From: Psoroptes ovis
Lineage: Eukaryota > Arthropoda > Arachnida > Sarcoptiformes > Psoroptidae
Assembly: GCA_002943765.1 (NCBI GenBank)
Contig: PQWQ01000040.1
Location: forward strand, 1 to 64,000
Reading direction: 5' to 3'
Length of the DNA stretch: 64,000 nucleotides
Below the pieces are notes generated by a model, which searched no databases, was not told where the DNA came from, and was given only the letters and a program-made list of their open reading frames with translations. Both the position numbers and the translations under genes were made by a program. This document shows positions 11,338-25,250 of this stretch, piece after piece. Within the stretch, counting starts at the first letter, position 1, and each line of letters opens with the position of its first letter.

Positions 11338-13041
11338 TCAAATAGATTCATCATTATCAAATATTGAAACATGATTATTACGATGATAATTCGATTCTAA
11401 CCAACGACACAATGATGATTCATCAAAATGTCTTGTACGTACTTTGATACGATAATGATATTCTTTTAGATAGCTTTTCAATATTTGTGGCAGTGGTAAA
11501 CGATTAATTGAATCATATGTGACACGATCACAAATGGTTGCACGGGCTAAATGTTGTAGCGAAAATGTAAATGTACGATTCAATGGTTTCGTTAGGACTG
11601 GTTCGAAAAACATACAATGTGATGGTACTTTATAATGTTCAATCAAACCAGTGACGGTCGGTGATGAGAATACACCAGGATCATGTGAATCGAATGAAAA
11701 ACGATGTTCCCAATTTTCGATACGTGCATGCAATGAACGTTCGAATCGGCGAAATGATACGGAAAACAAATGATCTTCTTGTGCTGAATCACGTAGTAAA
11801 AATGTTCCTTCTGGTTTACCATCCAGTAGACGTTCAGCTTTATAGCGATCCATTTTACCCCAATAAAAGCTTCGATTTGTTATGGCTAATAGATCGGGTA
11901 CAAGACAATTAATATAATCAATTTGTGTATGAAATGTAAGCGTTGAACTACTGCTCGTCGAACGATTCATTGGATGATCAATCGATATATGATTAATGAT
12001 GGGCATTTGTAATGAATATGATTCATATGTTTGTCGCTGTTGTTGTTGTTGTTGGGGCGATCGTTGATGATCATCATTGGATTCATTGTCAGGATGATGA
12101 TTATGATGACCGCTGTACCGGGTCGATGTACCGGAATTCGGATCGGCATTCACCACCACAGATGAGATCGATGGAATATTATGATCTTGTTGCTGATGCT
12201 GTTGATTCGATTGAGAATCGTTTATGGGTATTTGTGGATGATTCAGATAAGTATTGGCGAATCCTGTCAGTACGACTGGATATGGATTCGGTGCTAATAA
12301 TGCTGGTTCTGGACTTCGAGACATTGGTGTATTTGGATGACGTCTCCGTAACGAAACGATACGACTTAATGGTTGATTTAGTGGGGGGAAATTATCCATA
12401 AATGATAGATCATCATCTATATTGATTCGATGAGCATCACCATCCGCAATATGATCATCGTTTTCATTAGAATTGCTATCAGCTGATGGCTGTTGTTGTT
12501 GGTCCTCATGGTCAGATGAATTGGGTGCAGTGGATTGACAGCCATCAGATGATAATTGTGGCTGTGATTGCGATTGTAATCGATTATTTTGACTATCGAT
12601 TGTTGTTGGTAAATCAATAATCGAATCTGTTCGGGTCATAAAACATTTGGTTATGAAACCGATTTGTGTCGATATCCATTTACGTCGTTTACGTTTCAAT
12701 AGAAACATGGATTTTCGTGATTTTCTCGGATGTTTTTGCTTCGTTTTATCATTATTATTTGATTGATCAGCTGATTTCGAATCATCGCTATTCACGGCCA
12801 AATTTTCATCAATAATTAACAATTCAAAATCACGTGACAGTGATTTAGTGGCTGGTGGCGCTGTTGAAACAATATTCTCATGGTTAGATTCATCATTATT
12901 ATTAGCAACAACAGCAACAGATGTAATCAAATCAGAATCAGATAGTGATGAACGTAATACTGATGAATTAATCGATGATATCGGACGATTTTGATCATTT
13001 TGATCATCAAAATTATTATTCAAAGTATTGATCGAATACAT
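11338..13041 (-). CDS. Socs36E: Suppressor of cytokine signalling, SOCS4/5 (Socs36E-like) type
   Basis: Single coding exon of 567 aa from the ATG at 13041; the frame opens at an upstream TTG. Residues 1-360 are low complexity, rich in Ser, Asn and Gln, as in the long N terminus of SOCS4/5. A conserved lead-in TQIDYINCLVPDLLAI precedes the SH2 domain (about 380-490), which carries the phosphotyrosine-binding GTFLLRDSAQED. A SOCS box follows (TYDSINRLPLPQILKSYLKEY). Family knowledge: these proteins bind phosphorylated receptors by SH2 and recruit elongin B/C-Cul5 by the SOCS box, dampening JAK/STAT and EGFR signalling. The box is followed by about 30 extra residues. It converges on the preceding small gene. 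The symbol follows the fly orthologue; SOCS5 would be the vertebrate name. Confidence 0.92.
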   Translation of the reverse strand: MYSINTLNNNFDDQNDQNRPISSINSSVLRSSLSDSDLITSVAVVANNNDESNHENIVSTAPPATKSLSRDFELLIIDENLAVNSDDSKSADQSNNNDKTKQKHPRKSRKSMFLLKRKRRKWISTQIGFITKCFMTRTDSIIDLPTTIDSQNNRLQSQSQPQLSSDGCQSTAPNSSDHEDQQQQPSADSNSNENDDHIADGDAHRINIDDDLSFMDNFPPLNQPLSRIVSLRRRHPNTPMSRSPEPALLAPNPYPVVLTGFANTYLNHPQIPINDSQSNQQHQQQDHNIPSISSVVVNADPNSGTSTRYSGHHNHHPDNESNDDHQRSPQQQQQQRQTYESYSLQMPIINHISIDHPMNRSTSSSSTLTFHTQIDYINCLVPDLLAITNRSFYWGKMDRYKAERLLDGKPEGTFLLRDSAQEDHLFSVSFRRFERSLHARIENWEHRFSFDSHDPGVFSSPTVTGLIEHYKVPSHCMFFEPVLTKPLNRTFTFSLQHLARATICDRVTYDSINRLPLPQILKSYLKEYHYRIKVRTRHFDESSLCRWLESNYHRNNHVSIFDNDESI

Positions 13042-16000
13042 CGTCGTTTTCAAAGGCTATGGATCGATGAATTTTGTCCACAAAAACTCTAAAAAATCAA
13101 ACGAAAAAATTATTCAAAATTCATAAATTGACAAGGTACAAACCTTTGAAAATATTTATTATTTACTTTTTGAAATATAATTACTTTTGATGAAATGAAA
13201 ACAAAACAATAATCAACGATTGCGAATATATATTATCACCATGGAATCACGGAGTAATAATAACATATGTATGTACAATCAAAACAAACAAATCCAAAAT
13301 TGATTATATTTAACTGTTGTTGATGATAGTAGTTGTAAATCAATGTTTTAATCGCATTCATTCATTGATTAAATCCGTTAATCGATTCGATTCATTCATA
13401 ATTAATATCATCATTTGAATGTATGGCGCCAGACAATGTAAACATTCAAAGGTTTCCAAAGTTTTCTGAAAATTTTCAAAGGTTTAAACCTTAGAGATAT
13501 CTGTAAAAAGGAGTAAACAAAAAGAAAATTTCAATGAAATAATACAAATACTCATTCATCATATTTACAAAAGTAAACAAATAATAAGACAAATAAGACT
13601 AATTATGTACACAAACAATCATGCCTTGATATATCAGGCGCGACAAGTCGGCATATATTTGTATTTGAAATTTTTCAAAATTTGTCAAAGACAAAAACAT
13701 TAATTTTTGACAATTATGTGATAATACAAACACACACAGGCATAGGCAGCAATATACACATTGGTTAAACACAACTTGTCATATTGCAAAATTTGAAAAT
13801 TTGAAAAATTCAAAGGCAAACAAACAAACATTGAATGAACGTGAGAAACATTCATTGTGAAATTCATCATTTTCATTGCAAAATGCTTGCTGATACTTGA
13901 CAAAGGTCATATTAATTAAAATTCATTTGTTAGCCAAAACAATCAAATAATGACAAGTGAGTCTTGTAGTAGTGAATGGCATTAGCAATGCATGATATGT
14001 AAGCATGGTATGCACGACCTTTGATCCGAAAAACAAAGCATTTTGACCTGATTAATCCTGATCAAAATCAATTCACCAAAACCATTTCGGACATCTATCA
14101 GCCAGTCAGGCTGCCAATGAGCCAGTTAATCAATCATAACTAATGACAAACCACAAAGGCAATGATCAAAGTGATGGCTGCCAAGGTGGTCATGTAGGTG
14201 GCATACTGCTCCACTATTACTACTCTAAAATAGACTCATAAATACACTCAAATTTCATGCAAATTTCGTGTGTAAATGTTGAAGTATTTTACCTAAAATA
14301 ACATCTTAAAAGGATGAATTTTTCCAAGTATTTCTTCGTCTTGGATGTACAGACACATATAGACCATCCAAGACTATAATTGACTTGGATTTTCAATTGT
14401 GTTGCTGCGTTGATTTGAATGGAAGAATGGAGAAAATCTAAAAATAATTCATTTCACTACGAGAAAAAAAGGAGAAAATGTTTCCCATATAAATTTTGAC
14501 ACAATTTTCAACGTAGAACAACTGGAGAAAAACGAATAAAATGCACCCGAGCCATATGTACACCTGTGTAAAATCATACATCTAAATAATTATCAACTAA
14601 ATTATCTAATTGATCAGATAATTACCAAAATTTGTGAATTTAAATTTAGAAATTTTTCAAAGCAGAAATGAGTATGAATTATCAAATTTTCAAAGATTTT
14701 TGAACGAAATTTTCAAAAATCCAGCTGCCCAGGACTGATTTAATCAATCAATCATCCAATTTGACCATTTACAAAGCAATTCATACAATTGTTTGATTGA
14801 TTTAACCAGGAAAAAAATTGCGAAATACAGCACTAATTGACATGTCAACTGAAAGGATTAACCAGAGGATTAATTCATTGAAAATTTAGTTCTAAAATCA
14901 GGTCTAAAACATGAAATATCTTCAATGTTTTACATGTTTTGCTTTCATTCATTCAATGGGTTGATTTTGTAGTAGAATGAATGGCAAGAAGAAGAGAAAT
15001 TTTTGGGCAAAATTTCAAGAATTCAGCCCATTCATACTATTTGTATTTGAATTTGCTCGATGTTCAATGATAAGTCTTGGCTTATAATTCTTGTAGAATT
15101 AGTTTCCGGTTATAATTAACATGGAATGAAATCTAAAATCTCAAAAAAAAAATCTAAAAATAACCCTTAATAAGCAATAATAATTACACTGATTATTATT
15201 ATGTCTATCGAAGAACTATAATTCTTTGTGATAAAATATATTACGAATAGCTTGATATTAATTTGAATTTTACTAAATATTTCTTCCAATCATTGATTGA
15301 TTTATGATTGAAAATAGTTAGGAATTTATCGATTAATCATTTGTGGATTGGAATTATGTCGAATTATTCGAATAGTGAATCAATATACAGAAAGATTAAT
15401 GGGAGTCAAAAATAATTAATAAATCAATCCAATGATTGATTAATCGAAACATTGATGAGCTCAGAGGTACTTACCCTAGGAGTTGATATCTGGAGCAATT
15501 TATGATTGTCTATGCAGCAGTAGAATTAATCAAAAGGTATTTAATTGATGAATTACCGAAGATTTTCCTGAATAGTCGATTCACAGAAATTACACAAAAG
15601 TCTCTGAGGCTTCAGTTGATTTCAGTAAATTTTTCGATCAACTGTTACAGATGGTCCACTCTACTTAAACAATAATACCACAGATATTCAACACAACAAG
15701 AGGAAATGAGCCACGAAAACATTTAAAAAACAAAAAAAAATCATCAAAATTATTCAATGAAAATACACAGACATTATTGGTACACAACAATTAATTTCAG
15801 ACACAAAACAACAAAATCAAATGTAAACAAATGTAAATATTCACGTTTTGAGCCAGTTGTTGCTTGCTCGTATTTACTTGTTCAATTGTTATTTACTCGT
15901 CGTTGCATACAGACTATAGCCTTTGTTGCTGTTCGAAGAGCTCAGCAAGTTGTAATGCGCTTTGTATACTCAGCAAGTTGCATTAATTCATTCAAGCAAA

Positions 16001-17115
16001 ACACAAAAACAAGCTCAACAGATGCTTTAAGGCTTTCGATTGAAAGACCCATTCGGATATTCACAAAATCACCACCATAAACATCACAAGATCATCATCA
16101 AAAATCATTAAGTAAAATACACATCCACTACGACGACCACAACAAATTGCTCATTTCACAATAAACAAAAACATTTAAAATAAACAAAGATTGCTCAACA
16201 ACACACGAAACAACAGCAGCTCGCTGACGTTGAAATGACGTTGACTCAATGTTTAATTCATTCATTGATTCTCTTTCTCTCGAGTGATTCATACATTTGA
16301 ATTGAAATAAAATGAATGAATGGACGAATGGATGAAGATTCGTTGATACTGGTTGATTGTTGCTGTTGATTCACTCAGTTTGTTGTCCGTAGAGGTTTAA
16401 ATCTTTAAATCTCTGTGTATTGTTAATGGATTTCGACTAAACAATGGCTGGTGGTTGGTTGGTTGGTGGTAGTGCTTCAATCATCGTTGAATTTTATGAA
16501 TGAAAATAGACTTGAAATCTACTTGTTTCGATGCAACTGATGGCTTGGAATTGAAAGAGAGAATTGCGCTCGTAGCTCTCATATCTCTTCGGCTGTCTTT
16601 ATTTACAATTTGTTTATGTGGATGATGAGTTTCAATGTTCGAATTTCGAATGCCATCACTTTCGCCATTTATTCATTTGGCGATGCATTTCTTGTCTCTC
16701 TTCGGCTGCCAAATGTTGTCGTTGTCTCTCTCTTCCACAGACATGAATGTGGTATGATTTTGTTGTTGATGGTTGACGATGGTTGATGGTGGCTGTTGAT
16801 TGTTGATTTCGAGTGTTTTGTGTTTGGAAAATACACAGCAACTAAAACACTCATATGTTGGCTCTCTCATTGTGCATTGAAATCGGTGCTCAATGAAATC
16901 AGCTGACGAATTTTTTTGTGTTTTACACTGCGCAACGCCGCTAGTTTTGCATACACCATGATAAACATGACGTACTGCTACGTCAATAACTGAATTATAA
17001 AGCTCTTTAAATAAACGTAGAAATACATCACCGGCTTTCAATGATTTGAATTTGAGCAACATGAAAAATTGCGCATGTGCAGTTTTGAAATTTTTTAAAA
17101 TGATTTTAATTTAAA
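13042..17115. other. Non-coding region upstream of SOCS
   Basis: About 4 kb with no gene I can support. It probably holds the SOCS promoter and 5' untranslated exons. Visible elements: a repeated CTCAGCAAGTTG at about 15940 and 15969; a TGACGTTGA pair followed by an AP-1 type TGACTCA at 16225-16248; an inverted TGACGTA/TACGTCA pair at 16968-16985; and a TGCACATGCGCA (minus strand) NRF1-like site near 17060-17075. Confidence 0.5.
16968..16985. promoter_or_regulatory. Inverted CRE-type half sites
   Basis: TGACGTACTGCTACGTCA is a perfect inverted repeat of TGACGTA with a 4-bp spacer. Each arm has a TGACG core as bound by CREB/ATF-type bZIP factors. About 90 bp away is an NRF1-like TGCACATGCGCA on the minus strand, so this may be a promoter for the minus-strand SOCS gene (inference). 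Confidence 0.4.
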
Positions 17116-17958
17116 TCAATCATTATTATCATCATCCATTTGTTGATTATCTTGATGATTATTCACTGGATTATGATGATCAAAATCACGAATTATATTC
17201 GATAATCGCCACAGTAGATCACGTTGTTGGCGTCTTAGGAGCAATAATTGATTTCTTATGTTGTTATTCGAATTATTATTCATTTTACCAGATCGTTGTC
17301 GTAGGGGCTGAATTTGTTGATTCGATTTGGCTGAATTCGAATCATCATCATCAGTTGAAATATTCGATCGATTGCGGTAGTCAGAACCAGTGCTACGGCG
17401 ACGATTTCGACGTCGTCGGCGAACATTTCGCCTCGGTGAATGATCATCTTTGAATGGTATTTTAAAAAATATCAACGTTAATCGATCACGTAATGATGAT
17501 CGACCATCGTTTTGGTTTTGTTTATTGATTCCATCGGCATCGACGTAATCATCATCATCATCATCATCGGCTTCATCCATCGATGATTGATCATGATCGT
17601 GATGATGATTCAATCGATTCATCGATTGTTTATGTGTCGGTGTGATTATTGTTTTGAAGAAATGATTCAGCAAATCGGTGAATATTAAGTTCTTATGCTG
17701 ATGCTCATGATGTTTCTGGTGATCATTCAGATCGTTGTCCGCGTTTATTTTTACCAAAATTGGTATTTTTGCCGATTTTATCAGCGGACATTTTGGTAAT
17801 ACATTTGTTGGTAAATCGATTGAATGCTTACCATCAAATATTTCTTTGATATTCGATTGTTTTGGTGATTTTTTCAAAGTTTCCATGGTTTTCGATAATT
17901 TTTCTTGCAATTTTTCAGACAATTCTTTCAAATGTTTTTCAAATTCTTTGAATGACAT
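17116..17958 (-). CDS. Hypothetical low-complexity protein
   Basis: 280 aa from an ATG at 17958, one exon. Residues 3-35 form a strongly helical, charged heptad-like segment (probable coiled coil). After residue 120 come an Asp run, an Arg-rich run (RRNVRRRRRNRRRS, near residue 180) that could be a nuclear or nucleic-acid-binding signal, and Asn/Gln-rich tails. I recognise no family. The moderate length, proper ATG and codon use similar to neighbours favour a real gene, but low-complexity frames are common in this DNA. It could also be one exon of a longer gene. Confidence 0.5.
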   Translation of the reverse strand: MSFKEFEKHLKELSEKLQEKLSKTMETLKKSPKQSNIKEIFDGKHSIDLPTNVLPKCPLIKSAKIPILVKINADNDLNDHQKHHEHQHKNLIFTDLLNHFFKTIITPTHKQSMNRLNHHHDHDQSSMDEADDDDDDDYVDADGINKQNQNDGRSSLRDRLTLIFFKIPFKDDHSPRRNVRRRRRNRRRSTGSDYRNRSNISTDDDDSNSAKSNQQIQPLRQRSGKMNNNSNNNIRNQLLLLRRQQRDLLWRLSNIIRDFDHHNPVNNHQDNQQMDDDNND

Positions 17959-20900
17959 TTTTTCGTTTTTGGAAATTCTTGAAATTCGAAATCAAAATTA
18001 GTAAGAAATTTAGATTTTAGTAGTTCAAATTTCAAGAAAACAGAAAAATGATTTAAATATTGTGGCTGAAAAAAATTTCAAAAAAATTCAATTTTACCCT
18101 AGCGCCATCTGTGGCCCTAAAAAGTAAATAAAATTTTCAAATTTTCAAATTCAAAAAATTGCAATTTTCAAAATTCAAAAAACAATAATTAATTGGAAAT
18201 AATTGAAAATAATCAAATAATTAATTGAACACAAATAAGAATTTTGATTTTTTCAAAATTTTTTTCTTCTTTTTTTTTCTTTATTTATTCATTCATTTTT
18301 AGTACTTATTTTAAATTAATCTTTAAATTAATTTTTCCATTTAAAATGTCAATTTTGAATCAAAAAAAAAATCGAATTCGATTTTCAAAATGGATACACA
18401 TTCATTCATTTTTGTTTTCGACGTACATCAACGATACATATTCACGTATGTATATGACAATATATTGATAATAATAATCATTTTCAAATGATGATAAATG
18501 ATAATTAATTGACCAAAAAAAAAAAAAAAAACAAGAAAAAATAACAAGAATTTTTTTTTCATTTTTTGTCGAATGAAAATCGTGTATGTGTTTAGATGTG
18601 TGTATGTATTTTTGGATCTGGTCAAGTTTAAAATGACCCAGATTAAGGATCAGATGCACGTGTTTCGTGTATTTTTTTTAATGGTATTTATGGTATCCGT
18701 ATTACGGAAGATAAGTATGTATACGTAGCGTATGTTTGTATGGTGTAATTTAAGGTGCGTGGCAAGTAAAGGGGTGTGTGTTGGTGAACGCTTTTGAATG
18801 ATTAAAATCTGATGAAAACAATTTCAAATGAGAAAAAATTCGGTTCAAAATTGATTTGGTGACTGGTGATTGATTGATTGATTGGAGTTTTACTACCTGT
18901 TTATGAGTTTATTATGAGTTTTGATTGTGTGTAATTCAGATTTCAATTCAAAAATTCAAATCGATTCATCGATCGGTGTATTTGAATTAAGACATTTTAC
19001 ATTCAGTTGGTTACATTGGACGAAAAAAATAGATGTGGCATGTCACATCAACCAATGTTAATCGGTCGAATTAATGATTGAATTATGAATGTGTGTGTAA
19101 GTATTGAAGATAATTTGTTTAAAACGATCATTCATTGATATTGAATCGTTTTAAATTGTTCGTAATTTATTTTTTTTTATTGAAATTTTTCAAATTATAA
19201 GAAGGTTAAAATATGGGGTGAGTGAGGAGAATAATTATTTCTAATTATTTTTATAATTATTATTATTATTATTATAATCCATAATGGATATTATTATTAT
19301 TATTATTGGTGATTATTGAATCAATGAAATCAATTTTGCTGATCAATCAATATATCTATGATTCAAACAATGAAATTTGATGATGAAAATATTTGATTTT
19401 TCTTCTTTTGAAATTTCTCTTCATTCATTGAATAATATAAATGACTTGAATAATTGGTTGAAATTAATCAATGATTATTCAAAATGGAAAAAGAAATTTA
19501 AAAATTTTCAATATTTTCTTCTTATTTGAATCATAATCAGCAGCATTATTTTCATTGAAATATAATCATTATTATTATTTATATTATTTATTATTATTAT
19601 TTGAATTTATTATGATGAATTGAATCAAATCGATTGAAATCGAATCGATTAATTGATTCATTATGAATGAATGCTTGAAGTATCGAAGAAAATTGATTCT
19701 GAATGTTGACAAATGTATCTTAATGATATATTTAAGAGAATTTGTCTGGATTCAGTTCTTCTTCATTTTCTTCATCATCTTCATGTTGAAATCAAATCAA
19801 ATCTTGAAATCAATCACAATATCGATTCAATGGAATTGAATGATGATGGATGGATTGATGGGATAATATATGATGATGAATTCAAATGATGAATTGATGA
19901 GTGATGATTGACTGATTGATGATACGAAATGATGTGAAATAATATGAATGAACCAACAAACAAACACAAAAAAATATTTATATTATATTGACAATAATAT
20001 TGAAGTATGATGATTTTTGTAACAATGATTTATGATAATAATGAATATTATTTGTTCAGATTTATATGTTAACAATACAAATACACACACAAATTTATAA
20101 TAATTTGGACTATATTCAACTATAAACATAAATATTTATATATTTTTCAATATTTAAGACGATAATGATGATGAAATTTACTTTTTTTCAAGACTTTTTA
20201 AAAAATTTTTAAATTTTTTTTTCTTCATAAATCTTCAATATTTTATATGAATTTGAAATAATATAATCAATGAATGAATATATGTGATTTGATATTGATA
20301 ATTTACAATTGGTATGAGCTTGAATTCTAAACAAACAAAAGAAAAAATTCGAATTAAATCAATTGAATTAATTGTAATCAAATAATTAAATCATTATACC
20401 TGCATATATGACCAGAGATAGAGCAGACCCATCATGCACTGAAATGGAATGAAATTTTTTTTGATTTCGATTAATTTATTTAGAGGGCATCCGAAAGGCT
20501 ATTGTTCTCTATTTTTATTCAAAAATATTTTTCTCAAAACACTTGGCACTTTTAATGATTTTTTATTGTTTGGTGGGCGTTGGTGGCTGATCATTGAATC
20601 AATGATCAATGGATCAATGACCAATTCAATGAAAATAATTATTGAAAGTATTTCAACTATTTACACACAGATATAACTGAAATTATTGCTTTTTTATGGG
20701 AAATTTTTCAAATTTTTAAATTTTTTTCTTCATTTTCGTTGTTTCTTAATGATGAACATATGATGAGGATGATCAGATGATTCGAGTTGATCGATGCATG
20801 AATTGGTGAATTTTGGTGAATTGATAGATGGATCGAATAAGATGATTTGGATGATCGGATAAATCGAATGCGATGTGCGTATACGAAGACAAATGTTTTT

Positions 20901-20978
20901 AGATTAAAAACAACTTGATTCGTGGACTCAAAAATCTTCATTAATTAATCAATTAAGATGATCAGCTGACTCTACGGA
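17959..20978. other. Non-coding, AT-rich intergenic region
   Basis: About 3 kb without a supportable gene. It holds poly(A/T) runs, ATT repeats near 19255-19310 and 19570-19600, and a CACGTG at 18657. It lies downstream of ZFYVE1, so part may be its 3' untranslated region, and upstream of the hypothetical minus-strand gene. Confidence 0.5.
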
Positions 20979-23900
20979 TCAAATGGCGACCGTTTTTTTG
21001 GCAGCACAATCATCACAAACACGTACTGGATGATCCCAGCCACGTGATGGTACCATTTTACGTTGTTTGGAACAATCATCACAAACACCTTGTCCACATG
21101 CCCGACAATGATGAATGGGTATTTTTTCATTAAATTCTAATTTACATTGGTTACAATTGGTTATGTCTTTGTCTGGTATCCAATAATCGGGCCGGGCCGA
21201 TTCTTTTATCCAACCTTTTAGGATAAAAATCATAAATTAGTTCGAATCAAATCAAAACATTCGAATTTAAAATGAAACAAAGTGAATTTTCAAAGATTAA
21301 AAAAGCCAAGGTTCTGCTGTTAGAAGATCAATTGGTGTTATTAGGGTTAATCAGTCAGAAATATTAGATGGACGAACTGAACATTCAAAGGCCCATATCT
21401 CTGCAATGAAAATATAAAAACTCACTTTTAAACTCACCCAATGAATAATCAATTGTTTGTAGTACGGATCCGAATGTTGTTTGCAGTGCTTCAGACATTT
21501 TCCTTGCCGTAACTTCACCATTCAATGAATCAGGATATCTTTGACCTTTTATGGAGTTCGAATTGAATTAATTTAAAGGTTCAAACCTTAAAAGCAAACA
21601 CACACAAACCTTTTTCAAAACAAATATCGCAAACACGTACAGGTTGATCACCCCAACCACGTTCCGGTACTGGCTGATATTTGGATGAACATTCAGCACA
21701 AAAACCACCGCCACATCTTCGGCTAATTGAAAAAATAAATAAATCTCAGGGTTAAAACCTTAAGAACCTTAAAAAACCAGATTCCAAACATACCAATGAT
21801 GTTTCTTTTCCAACGGTTCGAATTCTTTTTCACATTTACCACAATGTTGAATACGTGCATTCGGTACCCAGTAGCTTGGGTTAATTTGATCCGCTACCCA
21901 ACTGCCAATCATTTTCGATGGTTTGGCCGAAATATTGGTTACGGTTTCGGACAAATAACTAACCGAATCCACCACTTTTTGTGCAGAATTTTGTTGTCCA
22001 TATTGGGCTCCAGGGAATGGTTGCTGTTGTTGTTGTCGATTGTCATCGAGGCAATTGTCATCAGGGCAATTATCGATATTATCGTTTGATTCATTCGTTG
22101 TCCAAAACATTGATGATAACCAAGTGGATATTGAATCGATGAACATTAATCGTCAATATTTATGGTGGAAAAGGATTAAAAATTATGAAAACAAATCAAT
22201 CGAATTTGAAATAAACAAACAAATAAATAAATCACGTTTTTTTTCTATGTGTAATTGTCTATGGACAAAAACTGCGCAATATGACAACGCGATTGTGACA
22301 ATGCATTTTTAATTCATTAAAAAGAACATAATCAAAAATACATTGCACAATAATAATTGTCAATGTGGGTGTATGATTATTATCCTTCTTCACGTAGACA
22401 CACATATATGTAATTGTAAATATTGATAATAATAATAACTTAAAACATATACGACTACTATCATTTTGTTTTTACATAATTTTTTGTGTAAATATTTAGG
22501 TTGTCCGAAAAGTTCTGGCTTATTTTCATGTGGCAACTCTCGATTGATTAAGCCGAATGAACTTTTCGGACAACCTAATATATTATTTGTCATATGATTC
22601 AAAATACTACTGCACTAAACTAACTACTCATTAAAAAAATTGAAATCAAAATCTTCTTATGTGTGATTATGTATTAGATTGTACGAAAAGTTCATTCCGC
22701 TTAATCAATCGAGAGTTGCTCGATGAAAATTGGCCAGAATTTTTCGGACAACCTAATATTTTGATTATCAATTTTGTACAATGTACAAAGATACAATGGC
22801 GAACATGAGGAGATAATTCATATGCGTGTATGTGTGGAGAACAAGGAAGAGTATTCAATTATGAAAAACATCAATTCAATGGACTTACATCTTCCCAAAC
22901 ATGTAATATTTCTTTATGAACCACTGTCAATTCAGTCGGTTCTTTGTTCCCATACCAATATTGTCTTGATCGGTAAATAATACCACATAGGCGACATTCC
23001 AGCACGAAACCAGCCCATGCACATTTAGCGAGACCGACCCATGTAGAATCAGTGGAACAATATGGTCTGTATTCAACGGCAACCTCTTCACCACGTTCAA
23101 AACATGATGTACAATATAGGATTTGATTGGAATATTGATGTTGATATCTACATTTGGAATTACATTTATGCGGTATACCATCATGGGTATGATTCATTGA
23201 TAACATACATCGGGATCTATTTTTGAAAAAATTAATCAAATGAATGAACCAAGAGGGTCAACCTAAAACCTTTGATAAAACATACTTGCAAGATAGGCAG
23301 TGTTCGGAACAGGTGAAATATTCATCTGGAAAAGGATTCAATATTATTTTCGATATTTCACCTGAAAATTTTTGGCTCAAAACTTTCAACGCATTGAATA
23401 TGACGGCTGGTGTACGTGGTGATCGAACCGTAGTATTCGTTAAATGACGATTAACAGTACGACGTAATGGATTAAAATTGGTGGGTGGCATCAATGTTTT
23501 AATACCGACATATTCAAATGCACTGTATGCTTCGGTTGATAGGGACATTTTATTAAAACGTTGCCGTATGACATCTTCAGGTGCGAGATCATTTTCTATG
23601 GGTTATTTTCAAAATTGTAAATTAATTTTTATTAAAATATATGGTTGTCCGAAAAGTTTCTACCGATTATATCCATAGAAAATCATAAGAAAATCGGCCA
23701 GAACTTATCGGACAACCTGATCAAAATTAAAATAAATCAATGAGGTAAATACCTTGTTGTAAAATTTCAGTATAAACAGTTTCATGGAATATAATAACAA
23801 CTGGACCAAGATCAGATAGGGTACATTGAAGATTACAACGTTGTGATGCTGCTTGTAATTCTTTAGCAAAATGCTTGATATAAGCTTGTGATGCTGAACC

Positions 23901-25216
23901 CAGAAAAGTGAATAGGTTATTATTTAAACGTTCAGCACGTGTTCGATAAATGATAACATCGCTAATCGCTAGAACTTTAAGCAATAGTCGGGTACGACGA
24001 TTATTATTATCACTAAGACCTAGTAAACCTTCAGTATCGATTGTCAATACACGGCGGCCACGATCATATGCACACCAAATACCGATTGTACATGAATTCT
24101 GGGTTGGACTTGTACGAAATACTTCTTTACAATTATAAAATGTATAATTCAATGTATGTGATTTGCCTTCACCAGTATTACCGAATATTGATACAACTTT
24201 GACTAATGAATTCGCTTGACAGCCAAGTTTAGCAATGAATTCTTCAACAGTTTTCACTTGAAGCACTTCTTCAGCATCAATCAGCAGGAAACAATATGGA
24301 TTATCATCATCCGTGGTGCCATCATTCGAATCACCAATCATATCAAAATTATTCTGAATGGTAGAACAATTATCATGATCAGAGGATTCAGATCCAGATT
24401 CGGATGATTCTGAATTTGTTCGTCTGTTTTTTGTTGTTGTCGAAGAATGTAAATTCAAAACAGCTGTTTGTTGGTTCAAAATCGGTGATTGGTCAATAGT
24501 ATTTTCTATGGACAGCTGTGCAACATCTGGTAATCGAATCGAATTGTTTTGATGGTATCGATTACGATTATCGCTGTTGTCCATCATTTTATCATTAAAT
24601 AATCGTTTATCAGCTGTTTTTAGCGATTTTATTGATGAATCGATAGTCGATGATGGCGGTGTGGTCGATAAATTAACATCAGACCAACCGTTTTTCCGTA
24701 CATTATCATTACAAACATCAATACCGGCGACTACAGCGCCACCAACACCACTATTAACTGGTTCATCGCTGTCAAAATCTAACAACGACGAATCACCATT
24801 CAACGTATCTAATGGCATCGATGATTTATTAGTTACTGGTTGTTTAGGCGTCTGCTGTTGATGATCACGTCCACCACCATTTGTCATTGTCATTAATGTT
24901 GAAATAGTTGTTGTATTTGTTGCAGCTGTAGATGTCGATATAGTCGTCGATGGTAATGATGTCGATAGCTTTCTATGACGATTTTTTGTCGCTGCTGTTG
25001 AAATAGTTGTCGATGATACATAACCTTCCGAACTATCATCAGATGATGATGATGGATCAGATGATGATGAGGTGGTGGTGATGATGGCGGTGTTGGATGC
25101 GGTGGATGAAGATGATGCAGATGATTTCAATGATTTAGTCGATGTTTGTTGACGATGATGTCGTTCATCACTTGACTCATCGATTTCATTCGATTTTGTA
25201 TCTTGTTGCGTCAACA

Positions 25217-25250
<34 letters not shown>

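Noticed and set aside
15580..15588. TTCACAGAA, a STAT-type TTCNNNGAA site upstream of SOCS
   Set aside because: Attractive because SOCS genes are STAT targets, but one such match in several kb of AT-rich DNA is expected by chance.
22024..22146. Reading the FYVE part of ZFYVE1 as a separate gene starting near 22146
   Set aside because: An in-frame TGA lies just upstream and no acceptor precedes that frame, but the acceptor CAACAACAG at 22024 joins in phase 0 and restores the DFCP1 domain order and spacing.
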